From NCBI GenBank assembly GCA_023336875.1, contig JAMBLH010000337.1, forward strand, positions 1 to 10,636: a stretch of 10,636 bases of DNA, written 5' to 3'. How positions within the stretch are numbered: the stretch's first letter is position 1; each line of letters begins with the position of its first letter. Origin of the DNA: Actinomycetes bacterium. Its GTDB lineage: Bacteria > Actinomycetota > Acidimicrobiia > Spongiisociales > UBA5794. Shown here one piece after another: positions 1-5,880 of this stretch. Position numbers and translations under genes: made by a program. Below the pieces are notes generated by a model that worked only from the letters and a program-made list of their open reading frames with translations, had not been told where the DNA came from and did no database searches.

Positions 1-734
1 CCTGATCCTGCGAAGGTGCGGCCCTGGAATCCGAGGTCATCCCACTCCACTAGCGATTCGGGTGAGCCGGAGTACTCCGGCTCGGTCGGCTGGGTGATGC
101 CTTCGAGGGTCGTGTCATCTCCCGGACCGAACCGTTCGTTTGCAAATGCGGTCAGTCCGCTGCTCGCGATGAACCAGTACATACCTCCAACGATGCCAAC
201 GATGATCAGAACAGAGACGCCTCGGGCCATGTGCGGCGCCATGTGGCGCCCGTTGAACACATCGAGTTTCCACACGAGCCACCTGATCGAGCGTCCGATG
301 AACATGAGCACAACAGTGAACGCGAGGGTCCACACCACGGCCATGAGTCCACTTGTTGCGCTGAGTTCATCGAGTCCGACAAGGATCCGCTGCTCCGACT
401 GCCAGGTTGGCCATCGTAGGATCTCAATAACGAAGATCGCTCCAATTGACCCAATGGCCACCCATCGGAGCCAGGTTGGACCGGCATCCTTCGGGATCGG
501 CTTGCTGATGAGCTTGGCAACCCATTTGATGAGAAACCAGACGAGCACACCGATGGCGTATCCGAACGTAAAGGAGAGCGCGCCGAGGACTCCCTGCATC
601 ATTGGCTCGCGTGGGAGCAGACTCGATCCAAAGGAGAACCACAACAGGACAGCTCCGAGTATCACTCCAGGAATCGAGAGAGCGCCGAAGAGGACTCTGT
701 GGTACCGGGGCGTTTTGCGGGTGGCGTCGGCCAT
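1..734 (-). CDS. Membrane-anchored alpha/beta-hydrolase family protein (COG4425 type), C-terminus outside window
   Basis: This is the N-terminal 244 residues of a protein that runs off the left edge. The sequence shows five hydrophobic segments (about residues 14-38, 46-70, 88-106, 128-150 and 170-192), separated by short basic loops such as KWVAKLISKPIPK. An acidic linker follows, then the motif VEWDDLGFQGRTFAGS. From family knowledge, a helical membrane region followed by a 'W-D-x-L-G-x-Q-G-R-x-F' segment marks the join between the Abhydrolase_9 N-terminal and catalytic domains of actinobacterial COG4425 proteins. The substrate of that family is not established, and the catalytic serine would lie beyond the window. 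ATG at 734 is the first start after an in-frame stop at 762-764. The ribosome site is weak: GGGAG lies about 16 nt upstream. The gene begins 53 nt after the stop of the secreted beta-helix gene in the same direction, so co-transcription is possible. The family call is fairly sure; the function is not. Confidence 0.75.
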   Translation of the reverse strand, partial: MADATRKTPRYHRVLFGALSIPGVILGAVLLWFSFGSSLLPREPMMQGVLGALSFTFGYAIGVLVWFLIKWVAKLISKPIPKDAGPTWLRWVAIGSIGAIFVIEILRWPTWQSEQRILVGLDELSATSGLMAVVWTLAFTVVLMFIGRSIRWLVWKLDVFNGRHMAPHMARGVSVLIIVGIVGGMYWFIASSGLTAFANERFGPGDDTTLEGITQPTEPEYSGSPESLVEWDDLGFQGRTFAGS

Positions 735-787
735 CAGACGAGCGTAATAGCTCCCACGGCCTCAAGGCCAAAGGCGTTGCATGTCCT

Positions 788-2608
788 CTACGGAAGGTCT
801 CCGAGGAATCCTGCGACGGGGATGAGCGCTGGTGAAGCTCCACCAACGACAGCGTCAGCGTTTCCAGGTGTGTTGGTGAACCGTACGTAGAGCGTCTGGG
901 TGGAGGGACGGAACACACCAGGAGATGACTTGTTATCTGCGCTCCAGTCCCCAGAAACGAATCGGTCCCCCGGATCCCCGAAGTAGAACTGCAGGTCCGC
1001 GTTCCCCTGGACGTGGATATTCCTGAAGTACATCAGACCAGATGTCGTGCGATACAGCCCGAAGGTGTCGGTGCCGTCGCCATCGAAGTCCCCCACGAAT
1101 GGGATGTCACCGATGTTGCCGAATAGATAGGAGGTTGTGGCTGCTCCGAGACCCTTGTCGACAGATCCGAGCTCGTCGATCACGAAGAACCTCCCCTGGG
1201 ACGGGCGATACAAGCCAACGGTATCGCACCCATTACCGTTGAAGTCCCCTGCAAGAGGTACATCGCCAGGGTTCCCAAAGAAGAACGAGACGTCCGCGTT
1301 GCCCTGTGAGTTGGTGTTTCGGAGATACACGTAGCCATCGGATTGCCGATACAGACCTGGTGTGGCGATGCCGTCGCAGTTCCAGTCGCCTAGGAACGGG
1401 AGGTCGCCAGGGTTTCCGAAGTAGAACGACCGAGTGTCTCCTTCAAAGTCGAAAAGCGTCCACAGACCCGATGAGGGGTCTACGAACCCGGGGGAGTCGC
1501 CCCCCGCTACCCCCTCATAGGTTGGTGGCGGTGTCTCGGAGATGAACGAGTTCGTTACCACGGGAAACCCCGATTTGGCGATGATGAAGAACCCCGGATA
1601 TGCCCTTGTTTCGAAGCTGTCAGAGGGATTGCCAACGATGTATGAGTCATGGATGTACAGCTCGCCTGTGCGGTTGTTCGATACGTAGAAGATCGCTCCT
1701 CCACCTGCTCGGGCGTGATTCCTCTCGAATCGGGAGCCAACAACGCGTAGCGTGTACGTGTTTCCGTCGAGAGCGATGGCGCCACCGTTCCCCCCGCCTG
1801 GTGTGCCGGATTTCGCCGGGTTCGCGCCCCACCCTGTGGTGTCGTTGTCTGTGAACAGGCTGTTTGTGATCGTCCATGACACACCGATGCTCGACAGCGC
1901 CCCTGCGTTGGAGCAGGTGTTGCCCAACCCCGGTGCCCCTCCGAAGGTGCTGTTGGTTACATACACCGGCTGTGTGTTGAACTGGCTGAACACCCGCACC
2001 GCTCCGCCGCCCACGTCTGGGCCAACGTCGGCGCACACGTTGTTGAAGAACCTGGAGTTCACGATCTTGAACCTGCCACCTCGCACCCAGATTGCACCGC
2101 CGCCGTCATAGGTGGTTTCAGACTTGGAGTTGCCGTTGATGAACGTGAGGTTCTGAACGGTGAGCCGCGGGTAGCTCTGGTTCTGGCAGTGCGACGTGGT
2201 CCACACCTGGGCAGGGTCGCATGTGTTCATGTACAGGATGCGGATGGCGTTTCGACCGTTGAGCGTCACGATTCCTCCGCCGTCGAGGACGATTTCGTCG
2301 CTTGCGTTGTTGAACACCTTGGCCGTTGCGTACATGTCGATCGTGATGGGTGCTGGACCGCAGTTGAACGTGATGATCCCCCCAGTCGCTACCGCATCTA
2401 CGACAGCGGCTGAGGTGCACGAGGCAGGAGTTCCATTGCCGATAACCCGATCAGGCGATGAGGTATCGACGGCCCGCGCCTCTGCTGGTACAGGTGCTGC
2501 ACCGTCAGGATTGCCGGGAGGCGGATAGTCGGCGCCAGCGGCTGGCCCGGACGTCATGAAGAACACGACGGCGATTGACCCGCAAGCAATGGCGATTCGT
2601 CCAAACAC
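788..2608 (-). CDS. Secreted right-handed beta-helix protein with C-terminal FG-GAP-like repeats
   Basis: This 606-residue protein is probably extracellular. Residues 1-26 form a signal peptide (MFGRIAIACGS, a hydrophobic core, then A-G-A before D27). Residues about 60-360 hold glycine- and asparagine-rich coils of the right-handed parallel beta-helix type, with recurring phrases such as LTVQNLTFINGN, GGGAIWVRGG, VNSRFFNN and GGGAIFYVSNN. Residues about 376-606 contain four full repeats of 47-52 residues with the pattern FxFGxPGD-GD(W/F)-GLYR-Y(L/F)RN-GNAD. Half-repeats sit at both ends, which resembles an FG-GAP or VCBS beta-propeller. Only the third repeat (D507, D509, D511, D514) keeps a full calcium-type DxDGDGxxD loop. 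The mature protein has eight cysteines (64, 83, 130, 141, 192, 232, 411, 461), fitting disulphides. No sortase signal or C-terminal membrane anchor is seen. GTG at 2608 is supported by AAGGAGG 4 nt upstream. The ligand is unknown; adhesion or polysaccharide binding is possible, and no lyase active site is evident. Confidence 0.85.
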   Translation of the reverse strand: MFGRIAIACGSIAVVFFMTSGPAAGADYPPPGNPDGAAPVPAEARAVDTSSPDRVIGNGTPASCTSAAVVDAVATGGIITFNCGPAPITIDMYATAKVFNNASDEIVLDGGGIVTLNGRNAIRILYMNTCDPAQVWTTSHCQNQSYPRLTVQNLTFINGNSKSETTYDGGGAIWVRGGRFKIVNSRFFNNVCADVGPDVGGGAVRVFSQFNTQPVYVTNSTFGGAPGLGNTCSNAGALSSIGVSWTITNSLFTDNDTTGWGANPAKSGTPGGGNGGAIALDGNTYTLRVVGSRFERNHARAGGGAIFYVSNNRTGELYIHDSYIVGNPSDSFETRAYPGFFIIAKSGFPVVTNSFISETPPPTYEGVAGGDSPGFVDPSSGLWTLFDFEGDTRSFYFGNPGDLPFLGDWNCDGIATPGLYRQSDGYVYLRNTNSQGNADVSFFFGNPGDVPLAGDFNGNGCDTVGLYRPSQGRFFVIDELGSVDKGLGAATTSYLFGNIGDIPFVGDFDGDGTDTFGLYRTTSGLMYFRNIHVQGNADLQFYFGDPGDRFVSGDWSADNKSSPGVFRPSTQTLYVRFTNTPGNADAVVGGASPALIPVAGFLGDLP

Positions 2609-2612
2609 GTGT

Positions 2613-2636
2613 CCTCCTTCGGACGGCCGCGTCCGA
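2613..2636 (-). promoter_or_regulatory. Strong Shine-Dalgarno abutting a 7-bp hairpin in the leader of the beta-helix gene
   Basis: On the minus strand AAGGAGG (2613-2619) lies 4 nt before the GTG start at 2608, which decides that start. Directly upstream, positions 2619-2636 form a perfect 7-bp inverted repeat around a 4-nt loop (TCGGACG-N4-CGTCCGA). The last base of the hairpin is the first base of the ribosome site. There is no T-run after it, so it is not a typical terminator for the upstream tetR gene. A role in mRNA stability or translation is only a guess. Confidence 0.45.
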
Positions 2637-2716
2637 GGTGGCGCGACAAACAGGGCCTCACCGCAACCATCGGCAAATATGGGTGAGAACTTGATCGGGG
2701 GAACTTAGAGATCCGA

Positions 2717-3352
2717 TCAGTCGGGATTCGTCAGTGTTCGTTCGAAGATGGTCGAGATGAGTACGTCCAGGTACTCCCAACCGGCATCGGCATCGATTTC
2801 GATTCCGCTGAAGTTGCCCTGGAGTCGGCCCAATACAACGAAGTAGTGAATGGCGCCGACAATGAGAAGGACTGTGCCGACGAGATCGGCGTCGGTTGCG
2901 TCCGGGTCGTCGGGGAAGTGAGTCATCAAATCCTCGAACCATTCTTCTCGAGCTTTTCTGAGGATCTGGATGAGATCGTTCTCCTCGATCAGTTCCCAGG
3001 CGAGGATCTCCTTCGTGACCGGTCGTTCCCGCAACGCGGCGGCATAACGGCTGAGACCAATCGCCCACCGCTCGGCGAGGGAGAGCTCCATCAGCTTGGA
3101 GGGATCCTCGCCTACGACCTCTGCGACGCTTGGCCAAAAATCGCTGCTCCGACCGAAGGCGGAGAGCAATTCGGCCATTCCACCGAAGTAGCGGTAGATC
3201 AGGACCTTGTCGACGCCAGCCTCATCGGCCACGGCATTGATTCCGAGGGCGCTGAACCCGCCACGGGCGAGCAACGACCCGACGGCGGAGATGAGACGGA
3301 GTTTGGTGGTTTCCTTGTTCTTGGTACCAGCGAGCTCAGCCGTTTCGCTCAT
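2717..3352 (-). CDS. TetR-family transcriptional regulator (SDR operon repressor)
   Basis: This 211-residue protein has a standard TetR N-terminal DNA-binding domain at about residues 17-63. KLRLISAVGSLLARGGFSALGINAVADEAGVDKVLIYRYF (cited here only as the segment 17-56) ends with the recognition helix and the family's Y-x-Y/H-F signature as IYRYFGG. The remaining residues are a helical ligand and dimer domain with aromatic stretches (FWPSV, W119, EEWFEDL, IHYFVV), suggesting a hydrophobic effector. Its ATG at 3352 overlaps the stop of the upstream SDR gene by 4 nt (ATGA), and no ribosome site precedes it, so translation is probably coupled. The twin palindromes in the operon promoter at 4323-4364 are the obvious binding sites, predicting autorepression that is relieved by the SDR's substrate or a related compound. 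The effector cannot be read from the sequence. Confidence 0.88.
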   Translation of the reverse strand: MSETAELAGTKNKETTKLRLISAVGSLLARGGFSALGINAVADEAGVDKVLIYRYFGGMAELLSAFGRSSDFWPSVAEVVGEDPSKLMELSLAERWAIGLSRYAAALRERPVTKEILAWELIEENDLIQILRKAREEWFEDLMTHFPDDPDATDADLVGTVLLIVGAIHYFVVLGRLQGNFSGIEIDADAGWEYLDVLISTIFERTLTNPD

Positions 3353-4293
3353 TTCGGATTGGCCCGAAACCAGGCGACCGTCGTGTCGATCGCTTCGGGC
3401 AGTGGCGTGGCGATGTCGCCAAACGTAGCCTTGAACCGGCTGTCGTCGACGACGAAGGGATCTTCGAACTCATAGAGCATCTCCTTGAGTTCACGGACGT
3501 TGCCGTTGAAGAGTCCGACCGTGTTGACCATCCAGCGCGGCATCGCTGAGATACCAAACGCGGTGCCCGCTGCGTTGTACACATGGTCGATGAATTGTCT
3601 GGTTGTGATCGCTGGAGCGTTGGGGAGGTGCCATGCCTGGCCGTCGGCTTCGTCGCGCTCGCCGAGAATGGCAAGACCTTTGGCGATGTCCGGGATGTAG
3701 CTATAGGTGTGGAGGACGTCCGGGTTTCCCATGACCTGGGCTTTCCTTCCAACGAGGGCTGGATAGAACACACGCTCGCCCATGGCCGACAGCAGACCGC
3801 GCGGCCCGAAGTAGTCAGACGCACGTCCAGCTGTGACCCGCAGCTGACCACTTTCGTGTGCTGCCATGAGATTCTCCGACATCCGCCCTCGCACCGCACC
3901 CTTGCGTGTCGTTGCGGTGTAGGGAAGATCCTCAGTGAGCGGTTGCCCGTTCATAGGTGGATACATGTAGAGGTTTTCCGCGACGACCAGCTTCGCGCCC
4001 GCAGATGCAGCCCCGTCGATCACCGCGGCCTGAAGCGGCGGAAATAGTTCTGGCCAGCTCGTGTAAGGCGGGTTGAGGCAGAAGTAAACGGCGCTGGCGT
4101 CGGCGCATGCTGCCCTGGTGAATTCGCTGCTTGTCGCGTCACCGCCCAAAACGTTGACTCCATTGGGGACGTCGCCGCTGCCGCTGCGGTTCACTGCCCG
4201 AACGTGCTTCCCGCTGGCGTGCAGCTCCTCGATGAGTGCCATACCGATGGCGCCTGTTCCGAATACAACGTGGATGTCTTCGCTGGTTGTCAT
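3349..4293 (-). CDS. Atypical short-chain dehydrogenase / NAD(P)-dependent epimerase-like protein
   Basis: A 314-residue cytoplasmic protein of the extended or atypical SDR group. The Rossmann fold begins at residue 7 with IHVVFGTGAIG, giving the dinucleotide motif G12-x-G14-x-x-G17. V32-x-x-x-N35-R36 at the end of strand 2 suggests selectivity for NAD or NADP. A later phrase NLYMYPPMNGQPLTEDLPY (residues 107-125) matches the epimerase-like core. I find no canonical Y-x-x-x-K catalytic pair: Y126 and Y111 lack the correctly spaced lysine, so it may be a non-classical reductase or a sensor-like SDR. ATG at 4293 is chosen because AGGAGA lies 4 nt upstream. The longer reading from 4341 would put coding sequence across the predicted transcription start and one operator. 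The gene is first in an operon with the TetR regulator (ATGA overlap at 3349-3352). The substrate is unknown. Confidence 0.82.
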   Translation of the reverse strand: MTTSEDIHVVFGTGAIGMALIEELHASGKHVRAVNRSGSGDVPNGVNVLGGDATSSEFTRAACADASAVYFCLNPPYTSWPELFPPLQAAVIDGAASAGAKLVVAENLYMYPPMNGQPLTEDLPYTATTRKGAVRGRMSENLMAAHESGQLRVTAGRASDYFGPRGLLSAMGERVFYPALVGRKAQVMGNPDVLHTYSYIPDIAKGLAILGERDEADGQAWHLPNAPAITTRQFIDHVYNAAGTAFGISAMPRWMVNTVGLFNGNVRELKEMLYEFEDPFVVDDSRFKATFGDIATPLPEAIDTTVAWFRANPK

Positions 4294-4297
4294 GAAC

Positions 4298-4303
4298 TCT
4301 CCT
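4298..4303 (-). promoter_or_regulatory. Ribosome binding site of the SDR gene
   Basis: AGGAGA on the minus strand ends 4 nt before the ATG at 4293. It fixes that start over the in-frame alternative at 4341, which has no ribosome site and lies upstream of the predicted transcription start. Confidence 0.75.
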
Positions 4304-4322
4304 GTGGTCGGGGCAAGCAGTG

Positions 4323-4340
4323 TGTCACTCGGTGGTGACA
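4323..4340. promoter_or_regulatory. Operator 1 (downstream palindrome) of the SDR-tetR promoter
   Basis: Perfect inverted repeat TGTCAC-N6-GTGACA with spacer TCGGTG. It covers the predicted transcription start. It shares 15 of 16 core bases with operator 2, whose centre is 23 bp away, about two helical turns. This is the expected form and position of a TetR-family repressor site; assignment to the operon's own TetR is inference. Confidence 0.75.
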
Positions 4341-4369
4341 TACTAAGTCACTTGGTGGTGACTTGTCAA
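4340..4369 (-). promoter_or_regulatory. Sigma-70-type promoter of the SDR-tetR operon
   Basis: Reading the minus strand, a perfect -35 box TTGACA (4364-4369) is followed after 18 nt by TAGTAT (4340-4345), a four-of-six -10 match. Transcription would start near 4333, about 40 nt before the SDR start codon. The spacer is almost wholly occupied by one palindromic operator, and the start point lies in a second. Confidence 0.7.
4345..4364. promoter_or_regulatory. Operator 2 (between -35 and -10) of the SDR-tetR promoter
   Basis: Perfect inverted repeat AAGTCAC-N6-GTGACTT with spacer TTGGTG, longer by one arm base pair than operator 1. It fills the spacer between the promoter boxes, so a bound dimer would exclude RNA polymerase. 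Confidence 0.75.
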
Positions 4370-4474
4370 CCCGTCCAAGCGTCCGAGTTCGTTCCTGATC
4401 CTTTGCGATTGTCACTCTGGTCTCGGGATCGGCCTGGAGAATGGGCGACCAGGATGGAGGTTTGTCCATGCGCG

Positions 4475-5803
4475 TCATGCATGCTCGTCCTCCTCCAAAC
4501 TGTCTCGGATGATCGATACCGCACGATCGATTTCATCGTCGCTCACGGTTATCGGTGGAGCGATACGCCAGACATTCCCGGCTACGACCTGGACGAGAAG
4601 ACCGCGGCGTCGGCAGGTAGCCGCTACTCTTGAGGCAATCTCAGGCGCAGCTTCCTGCCCGGTTCGATCGATGACGAATTCGACCCCGAGCAGTAGCCCT
4701 CGGCCCCGAACATCACCGACTGTCTCCGATTCATCCATCAACTCGTCCAGCGCCGATTCGAGCCTCTTGCCTTGCTTCGCTGCTGATCCAGCTTGGACAT
4801 GTTCCTTTGCGAGCGTGAGCATCGCGAGTCCGATGAGTGCCATCGACGGTTCGTTCATGTGTGATGTCAGGAATCGAAGCCCGTTGCGTTCCGCCTCCTC
4901 AGCGATCGTATCCGTGATGGCAACTGCGGCAAGTGGGAACCCTCCGCCAAGAGATTTGGATAGAGCGACAACGTCCGGCACCACACCGGAGGACTCGAAG
5001 GCAAACATGTCTCCTGTACGCCCCAATCCGGTTTGGGCCTCGTCAAGGATGAGCAGTACCTCCTGCTCGTCGCAACGCTGTCTGAGATGCTCCAAATAGC
5101 CCACGGGAGGCTCGATCATGCCACCCGTGCTCAGAATTGGCTCGATGATGCATGCAGCGATCTCGCTGGTTCGCTGCGTGTCGACCGTGTCCATACCAAC
5201 GTCAACACACGCGAATCCGCATTCCGGGTAGGTGGCGCCGAGCGGACACCGGAAGCAGTATGGCGCCGGGATCGAATGCACGCCTGGCTGGCCAGGCCCG
5301 CTTCCCTGCCGACGGGGGAGGAAGGTGACGCCGGCTGCTCCGGCAGTGTGCCCGTGGTAGGACCGAGACACGCCAATCGTTTCCCAACGTCCGGTCGCCA
5401 TCTTCGCCGCTTTGAGACCAACCTCAGTTGCTTCGCTTCCTGTGCTGAGCAGAGTGACCTTTGAGAGATTTGGCGGGAGAAGCTCGAGCAAGTCTTGAGC
5501 AAGGAGTATCACCTCCTCACTGAGGAGAAGACTGCTGGAATGCACAGCCCGTTGGAATGATTCGAGCATGGCGTCGCGCAGTTCACCTGGATTGTGACCG
5601 AACGTCGCACAGAGTTGACCCGAGGTGAAGTCCAGATACTCGTTCCCTTCGCGGTCCCAGATCATGGTTCCGGAGGCTCGCTCCACGAGTAACTCATCGA
5701 ACGGCCCTGCGTGCCTGAGGAGGGATTGATTCGCGATCTCGAGCAGCGTGGAGCTCTCGACATTCGACATGGCGGAATTGACGGGACGAACGCTGTTTGG
5801 CAT
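4475..5803 (-). CDS. Class III PLP-dependent enzyme, 2,2-dialkylglycine decarboxylase-like
   Basis: A 442-residue fold-type I PLP enzyme. The cofactor lysine is K283 (ALSKSLGGGFPLAA), the ring-nitrogen aspartate is D254 (LILDEAQTGLGRTG), and the phosphate and ring-stacking region is STGSEATE (120-127) and SRSYHGHTAG (146-155). Several segments match what I recall of dialkylglycine decarboxylase (DgdA) more than ordinary omega-aminotransferases: DFTSGQ with Q63 at the place of DgdA Gln52, EPILSTGG with S225, and WRIAPPITVSDDEID with R413 as the carboxylate-binding arginine. Tyr149 and His152 replace the DgdA Trp and Met around YHG. This supports decarboxylation and transamination of alpha,alpha-disubstituted or related amino acids, but the substrate may differ. 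An additional cluster, C183-x2-C186-x8-C195-x3-C199, is present. ATG at 5803 is preceded by GGTGGG; an ATG at 5770 lacks a ribosome site. The gene is divergent from a LysR-type regulator, as dgdA is from dgdR. Confidence 0.82.
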   Translation of the reverse strand: MPNSVRPVNSAMSNVESSTLLEIANQSLLRHAGPFDELLVERASGTMIWDREGNEYLDFTSGQLCATFGHNPGELRDAMLESFQRAVHSSSLLLSEEVILLAQDLLELLPPNLSKVTLLSTGSEATEVGLKAAKMATGRWETIGVSRSYHGHTAGAAGVTFLPRRQGSGPGQPGVHSIPAPYCFRCPLGATYPECGFACVDVGMDTVDTQRTSEIAACIIEPILSTGGMIEPPVGYLEHLRQRCDEQEVLLILDEAQTGLGRTGDMFAFESSGVVPDVVALSKSLGGGFPLAAVAITDTIAEEAERNGLRFLTSHMNEPSMALIGLAMLTLAKEHVQAGSAAKQGKRLESALDELMDESETVGDVRGRGLLLGVEFVIDRTGQEAAPEIASRVAATCRRRGLLVQVVAGNVWRIAPPITVSDDEIDRAVSIIRDSLEEDEHA

Positions 5804-5832
5804 CGACCCACCATCGCTGATTTAGCCCTAAA

Positions 5833-5863
5833 GAACAATTGATCAGTTCGGAGGCAATTGTTC
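5833..5863. promoter_or_regulatory. Inverted-repeat operator in the divergent decarboxylase/lysR intergenic region
   Basis: GAACAATTG (5833-5841) and CAATTGTTC (5855-5863) are perfect 9-bp inverted arms with a 13-nt spacer; their centres are 22 bp apart, about two helical turns. Each arm contains the self-complementary hexamer CAATTG. The site sits between the starts at 5803 (minus) and 5881 (plus), where a LysR-type regulator normally binds to control both its own gene and the divergent target. Which protein binds is inferred. Confidence 0.65.
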
Positions 5864-5880
5864 GAGTATGCTTAATAGTT

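Noticed and set aside
16..747. Plus-strand reading frame of 243 codons opposite the membrane hydrolase gene
   Set aside because: Rich in Ser, Pro, Arg and Thr with no domain; the minus strand gives five membrane segments and a family-specific junction motif.
758..769. Short palindrome GGCCTCAAGGCC between the beta-helix and membrane hydrolase genes, considered as a terminator
   Set aside because: The stem is at most 5 bp with a 2-nt loop and has no T-run, so termination cannot be supported.
2846..3475. Plus-strand reading frame of 209 codons over the first tetR gene
   Set aside because: It is antisense to a well-formed TetR protein and runs across the ATGA junction into the SDR gene.
4294..4341. 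16-residue N-terminal extension of the SDR protein
   Set aside because: The upstream ATG lies above the predicted transcription start and in operator 1, and has no ribosome site; the ATG at 4293 has AGGAGA.
4417..4452. CTGGTC and GACCAG inverted arms in the 181-nt gap after the decarboxylase-like gene
   Set aside because: Six-base arms with a 24-nt loop and no T-run are within chance expectation. Nothing else that is gene-like was seen in the gap apart from the SDR promoter and operators.
5839..5880. TTG start giving a 310-residue LysR protein
   Set aside because: The TTG falls in the left arm of the inverted repeat, and the extra 14 residues push the helix-turn-helix farther from the N-terminus than is usual.
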